The notes under the pieces were generated by a model. It was not told the origin of the DNA and made no database searches. It saw nothing but the letters and a program-made list of their open reading frames with translations. Of a stretch of DNA of 64,000 nucleotides, positions 33,576 to 47,255 are shown in pieces. How positions within the stretch are numbered: position 1 is the stretch's first letter; each line of letters begins with the position of its first letter. The position numbers and the translations under genes are program-made. Origin of the DNA: Moringa oleifera (lineage: Eukaryota > Streptophyta > Magnoliopsida > Brassicales > Moringaceae); assembly GCA_021397835.1 (NCBI GenBank), contig JAJFZO010000799.1, positions 2,170,001 through 2,234,000 on the forward strand, read 5' to 3'.

Positions 33576-36500
33576 TCAGGAAGTAGGACAATTCAAGGCA
33601 GTCTTAATTTGCTGGACAGTGGTGCTGATAAGGTTATTGACAGTGGCCACCGACTCCATGTTCAACTTGGCAGATGGCAAGCTGCTTACTAGTATCTGAA
33701 ATGCCACCGTGATTAGTGAGCCACCAGATCTGCCCATGTTTCCCTGTGCACTGGAGCTTGTTGATGCTCCATCCCCTTGGTCCATTCGGCCATCGGGGGA
33801 AATGGTAAACCCTGACGGCAGTAGAGGAATGTAGGAAGGATCCTCTCCACTCATTGCTATGTTTATGGCAGGTAGATCTACAGGGCAATAGACCACAAGT
33901 GATCCCGAAGAGTCTATGCAACTCTCTTGAAGTATTAGCATATTGTTCTGGCTAGTGTTGAAGGCCTGTCCCAAGTATACAACAATTGACAAGATATCAC
34001 ACAGAAATTTAGCAAAGCAATCACAACCATCTCATGGAACAAAGGAAAAGAAAATCCAATCCAGAAAACCTTACCCTGAGAACTGAAATGCAGTTTCCAG
34101 GATGTGACCCGTTGGCAATGTGGGCTACTTCTTGCACTGCATTGCCATTTGAGAGAACATCCCACTACATGAACAAGAAGGAAATGTTAGAGACGGTGGA
34201 CCTGATGGATATCAGAATACCAAAGAATAACACAAACATAAGTCCTATTCTGAGTTGCACATTTGCACTACCTGAGCCCGAGTTCTTTCATCCTTAAAGA
34301 AATTAAAGACATTTTGTGGAGAAACAGGAAGCCAAAAGGTAGTAGCAGCACTAAGAACCACACCATTGGGTTGGCCAGGGTCAGTACTCTTATGGGCAGT
34401 TACGCGCACTCCAACTTCATTCATGCCAGAAAGTGTTGTCCAGCGGTGGCTGCTAGATGTGCTGATGCTTGAACAGAAGCTGTTGACCATTCTCTGGGCA
34501 AGTTTCATCATGCTTCTCTTGCCATCGGGGGATGGGATTACTGAGAAGGTAGACAATGTTTCAATGTTTTATTAGGACAGGGCAAGTACTGCTCACCTGA
34601 GGCCAATAGTTGAAAGCATTACCTCCTCCAAGATCCCGAGTGGAAGTGCCTGAAACCATCAAACAAGCAATTCTCTCGCACATCCTCTGGAAAGTGGCAA
34701 ACCATCGTTCTGCTCCGAATGCCAACCCACTATGTATGAGATCTCTGTACAGTCGATGAATTGGTGTTTTCTCTTCAATTTCTACATGTTCCACCCAAGT
34801 AACCTGCTCAAAATTCCAAATGAAAAGCTTAGTAAGCAAGTATAACCATTAGTTCGGGCAGTTAAGGTACATATATCTCTCTCCTAGGGAACTGACCACA
34901 AAACACGCAATACTGAAATGATTTGACAACCTTACAGTACCCATTAGGCATGTCCTGAATCAAACATCCAGAAGGAAGCCTATGACATTGACTTTGAGAA
35001 ACAAATTGGGCAAAATCATAAGAAACGTTTACAATAGCCCATGAGCCCTGTTCGATTTGCTGACAATACCGAAGTATACAAAATTCTCGAGTTGCCACCA
35101 GTGGTGAAAGCACCTGCAACTCTTCATACACCTGAAAAGACACCTTTCTAAATGAGAAATTCATCAAGAGCAATAACACTTACAGGAAAAGAAGAAAGTT
35201 CATTAACAATTACCAATTGCAATGAACCGCCCCGAGAACCCAACATTCCAGATGGAATTAACTCTAATGTTTTTGCCATTGAGACAATAGTGGGGAATAG
35301 CTCCACCCACTTGTTCTGCAAGAGAAGATAGAGCTTTGGATTAAAAAGCTTTGTTCTTGCAGTTCCATGGTTATGAATTTACTAGTCAAAAGGGTGATAA
35401 GAACTTACACAATCCATGAACATGTCCACCAATGCTAGTCCATTCATGATAACAACACCAGATTCTCTGGATGTTTCAATTCGAATGTTGGGGTTTTTCA
35501 GTTGATTATTAGCTCTTGGGAATATCCTCTCATAACTTTCAAGATTTAAAACATCCCTCTTATCACTGCTAGACTTCACCCACAAAGGTTCATTTGTCTG
35601 CAGAAGCCTAAGCAATTCTTCCATAGCATTTGCAGCGATATCCACCATTAGGGACTTATCCATGTCTGAAATAACTAATGGCTGGAATGGCAGATTTTGC
35701 ATAGCTGAAGAGCTGCCTGGAAGAAGATCAAGATCAAGGGAAGGACCACCAGTCCCTTGGCTTCCCAAACTACCCATGGATAAATCCAGTGATGAGACGT
35801 GTAGAGGCTGTACTGGTGGGAGTTGGGATATTGGCCTCCCTATGTACTTGCCAGCAATGCTGGATACTCTATCAAGCTACAAAAGACACCACAAAACCAC
35901 TTGAGCAAATAGAAAGCCTTTAGCATGACTTCTAATTACCAGGGAAAGTGAGAAGACAAACAAAAATGCATCTCCCTTGTATTCAGAACTTAATAGACCA
36001 ACCTCTTCTCTCAATTGGGCATTCTCCATTCGCAATTTATGCTCGTCAAAATAGGAATCTTCATTCACAGGAGGACCCCCACAAGAGGGGCATATTACAT
36101 TCTTGAGGGCTTCTCTGATAGCTATGTTCTCACATCGGATCTTATCATTTTCTGCTCGGAGAGCACAGTTATCTGCTCTTTCATGTTGAGCCTGCGTTAT
36201 TATTATTGATTTGTTAAAAATTAAGAACTTCATCTCAATTTTAACAATGAAACGCATAATGGCAAAATCACTGCCTGTATCACAGTTTGTGTGGACAAAT
36301 GAATAAATCCATGCAAAAGTGCTAGAAGACAAAATAGAGTACCTTCATCTGGGTCCTCCTGTTTTGGAACCAGAACTTGATCTGGCGAGGTGCCAAGCCC
36401 AACTCTCTACTCAAGTGTAGCCTCTGCTTCTCATCTGGGTGTGGACACTCCTTGAACATTCTGTATTGATTGCCCACGAGAGCAACAGCAAAACCAAAAG

Positions 36501-36815
36501 GAAAAGCAAAAACAAATAGAGATACAAGAAAAAGAAAAGGAAACCCATCACTAATCAATCATCAACAAAGCTGAAACAGAGAACCAAACTCTTATCGCGG
36601 ACACAAAACAAACACACATAAGAGAAGCAGAAAAGGCAAAGGGACCCCAGTGGGCAATGATGAACAAGAAACGCAAACACAAAAATAAGGCCTCACGCTT
36701 CGAGTCTCTGAATCTGGTGAGCGGTGTGACGATGGTATCGCTTTTTCCTCCTCTGCTGGTCTGAGGCATCGTTGTCCCCACCGGACCCACTTCCTCCTCC
36801 ACTTCCGTACTCCAT
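33576..36815 (-). CDS. HDG11: Class IV HD-Zip transcription factor HDG11 (complete, 10 coding exons)
   Basis: Coding exons, in gene order: 36815-36697, 36460-36343, 36191-36003, 35876-35409, 35315-35214, 35131-34931, 34803-34623, 34540-34272, 34164-34075, 33965-33576. All introns are GT-AG and phases agree. The product is 708 residues, close to Arabidopsis HDG11. Order of parts: acidic/Gly-rich N-terminus, homeodomain (about 22-79, RKKRYHRHT to [10 protein letters not shown]), zipper-loop-zipper (about 80-165) with the CPSC pair at 113-116 that marks HD-Zip IV, START lipid-binding domain (about 215-445), and HD-SAD/C-terminal region ending [11 protein letters not shown]. Family members bind L1-box DNA in nuclei of epidermal cells and act on trichome, cuticle and drought traits. 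The start fits the conserved MEYGSGGG. The N-terminus and C-terminus favour HDG11 over HDG12, ATML1 or PDF2. No disabling change is seen. Confidence 0.95.
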
Positions 36816-37646
36816 GTATGATATATCCTCAAAAGTAGGCCTATATGTGTTCAAGCTTGTTTAAAATCACTGCTGCTGCACCCATTATGCTACCACTAAC
36901 ACAACGTTAAACCAAACTACAGAAAGAGAGAAGAAACAATAGGAGGGCACACAAACATTAACACATGAAAAAGGTAACAGTTGAAGAAGAAGAGGAAGGG
37001 AATTTTTTAGCGTCGTCCGTGACAAAATGAGCATTGCTTTTGAATTACAAATAAGCACCTTCACTGGGTTCGAAACGGCTGAAATTTGAAAGATACTGGC
37101 ATGATTTTGGGTGAGTGAGTTTAGGCACCAAATGGTAAAGAGATTTGGGCCGTAATTAAGTCTCCTCTGGAGAGAACGGAGAGAGAGAGAGAGAGACCGG
37201 CCTCCCCCACCGTCCCACTAAGCCACTACTCACTACTAACAAGCACTACGCATTCACTCGCTCACTGTGTCTCTCTCCTTGTCTCTCCCCTTCTCGCTCC
37301 TTTGTATCCTATGTGATATTAAGTGTAACAGATGGGTAATAAAACATTGTCACTTGAAGAGTCAGACAGATATGGGCCTTTAAAATTCTTCCTACTCACC
37401 ACATTCGAGGGTTGCACTCTTCGTTTCTCTCTCTAAAATTTACTCTCTTTCTCTCTCTGTTCGCATATGGTATAACTACTCACAGACAGTTGTAGACAAC
37501 AGAGAGAACTTTTAATAAAGAGAAGAGAAGATCGTCGCCGGTGACCGCTCCTATCCGGGGGCCTTCTACGATTTTCCGGCATTTCCCATTTTGCATGAAA
37601 CGTGTAAATGACATAACTAGCCTTTTCACTGACTCCTTTCTTTTCC

Positions 37647-37682
<36 letters not shown>

Positions 37683-37700
37683 TTACTGGGATTTTATCAA
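36816..37700 (-). promoter_or_regulatory. 5' leader and proximal upstream region of HDG11
   Basis: Relatively GC-rich compared with its surroundings. It contains a GA run at 37179-37196, scattered tctctc tracts (37260-37460), and a (CT)n run at 37651-37679. Pyrimidine/GA tracts are common near plant transcription starts. HD-Zip IV genes often have a 5' UTR intron, so the promoter may start nearer 37.3-37.7 kb. I could not place a TATA box or an L1 box. Confidence 0.4.
37651..37679. repeat. (CT)n microsatellite
   Basis: About 29 bases of CT upstream of HDG11 (GA on the gene strand). Confidence 0.95.
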
Positions 37701-38776
37701 CTGAGCTTTCTCTCTCTTTCTCGTTCTGCCATGGCCCAAAAGTCAAACTCGATACCTTTTCTGGAGCGCGTAATCCTCTGGACTCGGCTTCCCCTGAGCT
37801 CTCTCAACCTTCCACTGTAATCTACCCCTTTTCACCCATTATACATAAAATGCACATATTTGCTTATTACCTCCTCTATTATGATTATTATTTAAAATTT
37901 TATTTTATATAATAAATATTTATATAAAATTCAAAATTCAAAATTAATATTAAATCTTTTTACCCATCACATAAATTTTAAATTAATAATCTATAAACCC
38001 AAATAAAACTCGTTAAGGTATAAAAATCTATAAAAAATTAAACGTGCACATATTATATAAAAAATTAATTTTAAATAACAAGATAATTTAAAGGAATACT
38101 AATAAAATATTTGGGATCAATTATGTCCTTAATTCTATCTTCAAAGTTCTAGTAACTTTAATTATAAAGTACCGCGGCATATTATATTGCACACGTGAGG
38201 CTCCGGTGGCCGAGATTTTCCTCTTTATCACTATAATATTAAATTATCTTCTTAAAACTATATAATATACACATAATATGTAGTAGTTTAGGTTATTTTT
38301 TAAAATGATTTTTAGACTGCCAATTATGATGTTGTAGCCCAAACCCTAGATTTTGTTTGTACGCTTTCATTTCGTATGACCGTACGATGTCATCGTGATC
38401 TACATCAGATTCTGATCTGAAAAAGATAGAATTTGTAAAAATAAAAAAATACATTATAGAATTGTTATGATACAATAAATCTTGACCACACAGATGACAC
38501 AATACAGCTAGACAGTACGTCGCCTTAACTGCGGGTGCACACTAACTTGAAACTAGGACGCCCATATGACCAATCCCTAACACTGGTCCCACTTTTCCAT
38601 GTGATGACGTGGGAGTGTACCCTTTTTACTGAGCGTCGTAGTTGTCCAAGTAGACTGACACGTCATCAGAGAAAATGTAGATCGGTGGACCCTTAGGTGA
38701 GTTCAATGTTCTCCCAAATTCCAACCAACTCTCTCGGCCTTTCTCTCTCCTGCAAAATGCCTCACCCCAGCCCCGC
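37700..38776. other. Upstream intergenic sequence, mostly AT-rich
   Basis: The first part is AT-rich. About 38150-38250 and 38500-38730 hold higher-complexity sequence including cacgtg (near 38191) and gatgacgtgg (near 38603), which resemble G-box/ACGT elements. No gene is visible. Confidence 0.35.

Positions 38777-38808
<32 letters not shown>
38777..38808. repeat. (TAA)n microsatellite
   Basis: About ten TAA units. The minus-strand poly-Tyr ORF here comes from this repeat. Confidence 0.95.
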
Positions 38809-38809
<1 letters not shown>

Positions 38810-38889
38810 GTTCGTCTTCCTTCTTTGATAAAAATAATAGCTTGCAATTGGTGCCGTACTCTTCTCTTTTCTTCAGTATAAAAAGCAAA

Positions 38890-41500
38890 AAATTTTCAAT
38901 TCATATAATAATTTTTAAATTAAATATTATTGATATTTTAAAATATCAAATAATTTTATATTATTTATTTTAAATGTAATAATATAATATAATTTTATTA
39001 TATTATATTTTAAAATTAAGTTAATTACATTAATTAAACATATATTTATCCACATAAATTTTAAATAAAAATTATTAAAAAATTATATTTATTTGACACT
39101 TACATTTTTATTAAATTTTAATATAAAATTTTTATTTTTTTCTCTACATATTTGATATGTATGTAATTTTTAATTATTTAAATATTTTTTAAAGATATTA
39201 TCAAAATAAATAAAAATATTTTTTATTAAATTTAGTAAAAATATATAAAATATAAATATTTAAATAAAATAAAAAAACTTTATTATTATCAAAATAATTA
39301 CATAAATAAAAATCATATTTACATTACATGTGTGCACAAAATAATTAATATTAACCAAAATTATAAATAAAAAAATTGTATTAAAAATCTAAAAAGCCTA
39401 AGTATCAAATCAAATTATAATTTTTTTACAAATTTAAATTTAAAATTGTAAGTAAAATATAAATATTTTTATGTAATTAACTTCTTAAAATTTTATAATA
39501 AATTTGTTAAAAAAGTTTGTTGCATGCAATTTAAATATGATAATAAGCTGCCATCCTATACAACAAAGTCACGAATGGGTATTAAAAGCAAATGAATGCA
39601 GCCTTAAAGCACACGATGTCTTGGGGGAGCAAAAGAGTGAATTGATTGGCTTATGTTGTTACTTCTCTTTAACATAACATTGAAAGTATCGGGTATTAAT
39701 ACCAACTGGACGGCAAACCCAAATGATTCTGACTGCCTACAGACAAACCCTTTTTATTTCATGCGCCATTTAGATGAGCCAGACTGTGACCTTTCCCCTA
39801 TTGCTTTTGATTCAATAGCTATGTTATCAACTCTATCTATGCATGCATGCCTTCCTGCCCCTTTATGGCATCCATTATAAATCAAACAATGGGTATGACG
39901 TAAAAATAGATTTTTCTTTGTTAAATTGTGGTAATTAGGATAATGAATGCAATAATAATTAGGAGTACAAAGGAGATATAGGTTAGGAAAGGCCGTGAGT
40001 TGAGGCCTACAACTAAAAAGGCAGGTCGCAGTCACCGCGTGCTTTTAGATCAACTTAAATACCATACTCTAACTGATGGTCCAGTTTTTATGACTTTTTA
40101 ATTCATCACCATCTACCTTTTTCACCCTCTTCCTACTTTTATTTCTTTCTTTTGCCAATCTGTATCTTTATAATAACTGCTCTACCCTCCACTGCTATGC
40201 TTTGCTTTGTTGCTGCTTTCAAATTAAATATTTTTTTTAAAAAATTCACCTCTATAATTAAAAATTGATGTATTCAATAAAAGCAATTAATTTCTTGAAA
40301 TTACTAAATTAAAAATATATAATATAGCAATGATTGATTTAGTCAACAATAGAGATATTTTTTGGTTTTAAATTTTAGTTATTTGATAACATTTCAAAGA
40401 CGAAATTAATTTTTTTTACGAGATTAAGAGCTTAAAACCTCATTTAACACCAGAGATAAAATTGAATTTTTTTTTATAGAAAAGGATTGAATTAAATTTG
40501 AATTACATTAATGCCGTGATATATTTGATGTAACATAAGACAGGATATGATTAAAAGTAATTATTATTAATTTTAAATTTTTTGGCATTAAAAATAATAT
40601 GATATAAAATTCATTATGAATTTAAATTATATTATAATTAATTAGTAATATAATAATTATTTAAAAAATTTTATTTAAATTTTTATTATACTTCACCATT
40701 AATTCTTTTAACTCAAAAAGATATAAGTATAAAGAAATTTTATAAATATACATAGTAATTAATAATTAATTATAAATGTTTAGTCAATGATATTAATGTA
40801 TATAAAAGGAATTAGATTAATTCAAAATGATTTTATTTGAAATAGTTTCAAAATTAGAGTAAAAATAACAAAATTTAAAATCAATTGCAAGCTTGAATTG
40901 AATTATAATTAATTAAATAATTGTTAAAGTTTTTAATTAATTTTAAAATATATTTATATTAATTTAAATAAATAAATTTATTTAATGATATTAACTTATG
41001 TAAATCAAAAATTAATTTATCTCATATTACATGGGATAATTCTATTTCACCAATTTCAAGGGCTAAAATTATCTCCTTTTCAAGGATAAAAAAAAAAAAA
41101 AAGTTGTGAGATAAACTTATCTTAATTCCATCAATTCACCAAACATGGGGTTAAGATAAAATTTATCCAATCCCAATACTATCCCGTTTAACAAATATAA
41201 CATAAAAAACTTATAAATGAGGTAAAATCTTTTAAGATTTAAGCCCATATTTGTGTTTTAAGGAGTCATTAAAAATATGATATATAGACCAATAACAACT
41301 TCGTCAACAAGAAACTATCACATCATGCAAGTTGATGTGAACCTATTATAAAAAAGATGTGATATTATTGTGTGAACTCAGTTCAGATTTGTCGAACTTA
41401 CCAAATAGCTCAATCAAAATTCGGCATCATATCTTTATAGTTGCTTAATCTAGCCATATCACCCCATGATTTCTTAAACATCTGCAAATTAGAAAACTCC
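38890..41500. other. AT-rich intergenic DNA
   Basis: 38.89-39.53 and 40.2-41.1 kb are almost pure AT, with many short self-complementary stretches. 39.54-40.2 kb is more complex (tgactgccta, gcatgcatgcc) but yields only short ORFs without recognisable domains. Confidence 0.4.
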
Positions 41501-42600
41501 CTGATTGCATGTTTACAAATCAAGAACACATTACCATCAAGCCTCCATTACCTCCCATAATGCCTATAAAAGGCACAAGTATTATCCATTACATTTTTTT
41601 TTTTACTCCTTAAAAATTAAATTACTGACTTGAGCATGGGAGTTTTCCCTTTTTAGCAGATTTCTTGGGCTTTTGTGCTTCCTTGAAAAGTCAATTCCCT
41701 TTTTAAAGTGATATCATTCGGTGCCGCATGTAGGAATTAAAGGAAAAATCTATAGCTTTCAAAAGAAACAGATCAAATTGAATAAGAACATGAAGGAATC
41801 TTCATTCTACCACTATCACCCAAGCATCCATTGGCATGACCTTGCATGTTAGTGAACCTGTGGAGAAGAATCATGCCTCTATCCATCAAGTTCGTAATCT
41901 TGAACAACAGCATGAACAGCATCATCAATTGTTCAAGATCTAGCAAAAGTAGTTGAAAGAAATGTGCAGGATCATCTCTAAAAACCACATGTCATTCAAT
42001 GCTTAGAGGCACCCTTACGTCCTCGCAAAAAAAAGGAGAATTCTTAGGAACTTCCTTTAAATTAGAAAGACTTTGGGCCCCTTACCAACTTTAATAGGAG
42101 AATGCAACAGTTGCATCACCCCTAATAGGTGTTAATCTAAACAATCATTAGGTTCACTACTTGAGTAACTTAAAAAAAGGTTAGCACCTCGAAGGCTCTC
42201 CCTCAATAACTCCCTAGGAGGCTTGATATGCCTAATAATTCATAGATATTTTATATTATTAACTTTAACTTATTTTGTTAATCCTTAAAATTACATGGTC
42301 TCCAATTATATCTAAGAAACTTAAAGTGAAGGAAAAAGTATTAAAGAAATAATTTCTAGTACAAAATTATGTTAAGAGGTCAAAGAGCACATATATGAGG
42401 TTAAGAAAAAGTTACAATTTGAAAAGATATAATCTTGACTTTTATATCTTTTTTAAAGCAGGAGTTGTTGTTTGATTAATGTCACATGATCATAGAAAAT
42501 TCATAAGAATTTAAATGAGAATCCACCTCAATTTAAGAAATCCTTATTGGTTAAAGATTCCACTTTTTCTTTTTTAAGTGCTTAAAACATATGTAAACAA
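41500..42600. other. Unassigned block with a TATA-like site
   Basis: tgcctataaaaggca at 41561-41575 is a TATA-like sequence within a short palindrome. About 220 bp downstream an ATG (41790) opens only 20 codons, and a longer His/Gln-rich reading (about 41815-41940) is in another frame. 42.0-42.25 kb has a higher-complexity stretch (ggagaatgcaacagttgcat). It looks like a repeat or an old promoter, but I cannot assign it. Confidence 0.3.
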
Positions 42601-42699
42601 TGGTATTACTTAAGGATACTTCTATTATATAAAGAGTCTATTTCATTACGAAGTCAAATCCTATATGAAAAGAGAAAGGCATTCCTTAAAATGCCCTTT

Positions 42700-43850
42700 T
42701 ATTACATAAAAACCTATAATCTAAGCGCAAAGGCATTGAAAAACATAAAGAAAAATCTAGCAGAAGGTCTGGAACATGTCTCACCCTTTTAAGAACTTTA
42801 GTAGTTCCATGGTTAAGGGCTATTGATCAAACTTTTATTATTGCACATGATTTATCATTGTCTGTCACTATTTTGTTGCCAATAGTTTAAGTAGAATCCA
42901 TAAATAGCTATCTTCTAGGGTATATATAGGACAATTCAAATCTAAATTTCATTAATCATTGATTCTAAACTTAAAGATGTTTAGAACATCTCTTTTATTA
43001 AGAAAATTAGGAACAATGGCAGCTTCCCCTTTCTTGGACTAACCATTCTTGTTATTTATTTTAAGTTTCCTACAAAACCTCCTTATGTCCCAACCTTGCC
43101 ATAATGATAGCATTTCCTAGAGGAGTTTTGGATTTAAATATTTTTCCAACTTTGCTTTTCTCTTTGTTTCGATCCCTTATAGTAGGTTATTACTTCTTTA
43201 TCTCGAGCCTTTTTTTTATAAAGACTTCTTCTTGTTATGCTTATTTTTATATAGTTTTTAATCTTAGTTCAATGCTCACTATTTTATCATCTAAAATTAA
43301 GGTATCCCTTCTATGTTTCAAAATATCAACAACAATCTTATAGGACCTTGACAATGAATGAATTAGCACTAAAACTTTATCTTTATCTTTGTACTCTATC
43401 TTGATATTTCAAGAATTAAGCACAACTTATTGAACTCATCAATGTACTATTAGAGGAACCTACCTCTAAAGAACTTTTCCTTAATTAAGTAAAATATGCG
43501 GGAGAATGTCTTTATGAATTTTTCTTTTTAAGCTACACTTCAGCAATTTTGTTTTGTTTAGTTATCTCTCTTAGCATTTTGTCACTTAAACTAAGAATTA
43601 CAATATTTATAAGTCTTTTTCAAAAAAAAAAAATCTTCTTTTAGCTTGGTAATTTGCTCTTACTGTCTAAAACAATATCTACTCCTTTATTTCTTAACTA
43701 AACAAGCAATTTGATCTTCCGTAGGATAAAAATTATTAGTTTTATCAAACTTTTTCACTTCATATTTCAATTTAAAAGAGGTTATTTTTGTTTAGTCCAT
43801 CCAGCCAAACAGATTCTATAGCTTGCACAAGTTGAATGTTAGGATCATGG
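42700..43850 (-). pseudogene. Copia gag/protease remnant
   Basis: Minus-strand broken frames read DEFNKLCLILE (about 43400-43440), the UBN2 gag core, and CYHYGKVGTIRRFCRK (about 43065-43115), a zinc knuckle CX2CX4HX4C whose second Cys is Tyr and His is Thr. About 42760-42800 reads RVRHVP-like sequence of the protease/pre-integrase region. No RT or integrase is found to the left, so this is a truncated element. Confidence 0.7.
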
Positions 43851-43852
43851 TA

Positions 43853-43863
43853 CTTGGATACCA
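43853..43863 (-). other. Copia primer binding site
   Basis: On the minus strand TGGTATCCAAG, close to the usual TGGTATCAGAGC complementary to initiator tRNA-Met, one base from the LTR end. Confidence 0.7.
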
Positions 43864-43864
43864 T

Positions 43865-44640
43865 TGTTACAACCTTAGCTCATAAATTTTGACTTTTGTT
43901 TGAACTTAGGCACTGATTTAAGCTTGTTATTAATAGATGATAGCACTATGTTCTTAGTTTTTTTAAGTAGTAATGTCACAATATCAATCATTATCCAAAA
44001 CTCAATTAATATTTCACATAAAAAAATATTAAATAGTAGTAAAGATAGCAAAAACAATGTTTTGTTCTCATTGAGTAATAAAAAGAAAATGAATAAAAAC
44101 AAGTGTAAAAGAACTCACACACACATAAATAATAGTAAATTCAATGTGGTTCAACTTGTAATCTGCATTCATGACAAGGTTTCACGAAGGGAGAGACCTT
44201 AGATGCATTATAATGAATAAATTTATTGAAATTACATTGAAGAGAAAGAGAACCCTTGATTTTGATTCCTTAGTTAATTAGTCCATCGCGTAATCAAGAT
44301 AGAAACTTATAGAAATTGTCCAAAATACCAACTGTAAACTAAGCTATACTCTAGGCTCTTACTATCTCTCATAATTTCCTGGTAGAAATAAACTTTTCAT
44401 GTCATAGGGATGAGTTACTTTTTGTAAGTAGTTAAATTCATTTATTAAATGACTAAGAAACTTCCTTAGCTAGAAATCAACATTGTCAACTACCCTAAAC
44501 GCATGTGTTAATTACTTCCTCGTGCCACGTCAAGAAGCTCATTAAACTCAAAAAGACATTATGCTAAGCATTGGTCAGTGTCATTTTGGATCAGCTTGGA
44601 AAATCCTAATACATTTATTGCACCAAAATCTAATATATTA
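43865..44640 (-). repeat. 5' LTR of the truncated Copia element
   Basis: Starts tgttacaacc directly after the primer site. The right border is not defined because no second LTR copy is present; 44640 is an estimate where sequence character changes. The small overlapping ORFs (43875-44102, 43900-44202) have no domain. Confidence 0.5.
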
Positions 44641-46909
44641 TAGTTTTTAAATTACAAATTTATAAAAGTAATTTTTAAACATGTGTAGTTCATTCACAAT
44701 GAACTTCATCGATTTCTTCATTATTATTTGCAATGCTTATTATTGAACTTTTTTTTAACAAAAAAATGAACAAACACCCCCAAACACGCACATTAAAAAA
44801 ACAAGAAATCAATTATACATAATTTCTATTAATAAAAGTTCTTTTGATACTCAGTACAATAAACAATTGTATCACTTTTAATAAAAAAATATTTATATTC
44901 TCCAATAATTTTTTTAAATAAATTGAAATGCAAGATATCCACATTCTGCAGCAATTTGTATTGATGTGTATGCTAAAAAAAAAAGTATAACTAACAACAT
45001 CATTTTCATGAAATTAACTTTATTGAATCCATTGACATGTGATATTTACTCTCATAGGAGATATTTTAAAACCCCTAAATAGATTCTATTTCATATTTAG
45101 TATTTGAAATTAATCATAAATTAATAAATAAATAATTAAAAATTAAAAAAAATATTTATATAGACACATTTGTTTAAGATCCAAATGTGAGATCATTTGG
45201 CAAAAAAATCCAAATCACATGTTATTTGTGATGTCATAGTAATGATAAGAAATTCTAATAAAATCTTTTGACAATTAGAAAAAAAAAAACAATTTGTGTT
45301 AGCAAAAGTGAGATTCATCATCTTGTTAAAAAACTTCAATATGAGTGTGGAACTTAATTTTTCCAAGGTCAATTTTAGCAAATATAAAATTTTTTAAAGG
45401 ATTTTTGAAAACCAGGAACTTTTTGGACTAGATGTAAGAATTTTAAAATTAGGAAATAGATGAAAAACGAGGTTAGAAGGGGTAATTTGGTGACTTTAAG
45501 GGTTAAAAGGCTTTCTTTTTTGAAAAATTAAGTTTTCATTGAATTTGGGGTTTAAATTAGTAATGATAAAAAGATTCAACAAAGCACTTAATGGGTTGGG
45601 ATAAGAGATTCAAGTTGATTTTAATAAAGAGCAATTCAAGATGGATCTAAAAGAAAGTCAATATTATTAAGGTAATTTATTCGGCTGAATAATAGATTTG
45701 GATGTTTGGAGTATTAAAGAATTGATCAATCTCAGCATATTGGCATTCCAAGGAATGATTTATTGTCTCTCTTCAAGATATCCACTTCTTTGAAAGATAA
45801 CTAATTGCCATCCTTATCTCAATAAGAAATATTAATTCTCTCCCTATTAGGATTTAAAGGGATTTCTTTTTGAATTTTATTGATTTTCCTTTGCTATATT
45901 CTTTATTTATTTTAAGAGATATATTCTCTTAATTATAAAGGAATATTAACTTATAAAGGGTTTGCCTTCCATTTTGTCATTAGCCTTTAATGTTTAAAAT
46001 TTTATTGATTTCTTTTTTAGGTTATATTCTATCTTTTAAGAGATACATTTTTTTTTATGATAAAAGAATATTAACTTATACAAGGATCATCTTTCATTTT
46101 CTCATTACCCTTATTTATTGTCCAGAATTTTATTAATTTTATTTTAAATTGTTTAATGAGTTATATAAACCAATGTAACCCTAAAGGAGGAGGAGGTTCT
46201 TCTTAGAGTGGTACTTTAAGGGGGAGTAAAAAAGAAATTAAAGAGAGAGAAGTGATTGTTCTTTTAATTTGAAAAAAGGAAAGAATTGAGGTTCCTCTTT
46301 TGGGTAGACGATGAGGGTCATTTATGAGTAGTTTGTTTTTTGAGTAAACGAACCAAAGCATAAACTTTTCTATAGGGAAACTCCAATCTCCATTCTCTAT
46401 AATGCCTAATGATACTCCATTCATATACCATAAAGGACGATTTTCTTAAGAAATAAAGGTAAAGGTCTTATTTCTTTGTTAGAATGTTTAAGATCTATCT
46501 AATATATAGGTCCTGGCTGTTGCTCGGTTTACACTTAGATTTTTTTATTTTATTTTACTTTTTATTCTTTGTATTTTTTAATAAATAAATTAAAATATTT
46601 TAATTTTTTAGAGAAAAATCCCTATATTCTTCAATTAAAATTATTTGTAAAAAAGTGTTTCAATTATGTATCTTTGTATCTGATAACAAATAATTTTTTT
46701 TATAAAATGGATGAAAGTGATGCATGTGATTGTATGGCCTAAAAGCACTTTTAATCTCAATTAAGGACATTGAAAATTCAGATTTATGTTTTAGATTTAA
46801 ATATTTATTAAAATTAATCCAATTATTGTTCATATTTTAGATTTTAATTAACAAATGTGTATAGTTATTATACATATTTTGTTCTTATATAATTCATCTC
46901 ATTCATTTT
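44641..46909. other. AT-rich intergenic DNA, nothing identified
   Basis: No domain, splice structure or repeat unit was recognised. 45.9-46.1 kb contains a duplicated motif (ttaagagatatattctcttaat and ttaagagatacatt with following aatattaacttata), suggesting a local duplication of about 150 bp. A purine-rich aaggaggaggagg lies at 46183. Confidence 0.35.
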
Positions 46910-47210
46910 GGTATAACTTTATATCCCTCATAAAAATATTTTTGTATTTTTAAATTTAAAGATAGTACAATGACGAGATCCTTAAATTTTTTCATAAAAA
47001 AATATTCTGAGATTAAATGTGGTATAATAATAAAACTTAATATCTCTAAGAAAAATATTTTTTGTGTTTTTAAATATAATGTTTGAGCAATAACGAGATC
47101 TTTATATTTTTTATAAAAAATTATTTTCAAATTAAATTGATATAATGATAAAACTTTATATCCTTCCTAAAAATATTTTCATATTTTTAAATTTAAAGAT
47201 CGAGCAATGG

Positions 47211-47255
<45 letters not shown>

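Noticed and set aside
34034..35904. Plus-strand ORFs across HDG11 (34034-34297, 34263-34575, 35662-35904)
   Set aside because: Antisense shadows of conserved HDG11 exons.
36551..36832. Minus-strand ORF starting [14 protein letters not shown]
   Set aside because: It is a shifted frame over exon 1. The frame starting MEYGSGGG gives the homeodomain N-terminus.
37541..37912. Plus-strand 123-codon ORF
   Set aside because: Largely Ser/Leu/Phe from the CT repeat; it lies in the HDG11 upstream region and has no domain.
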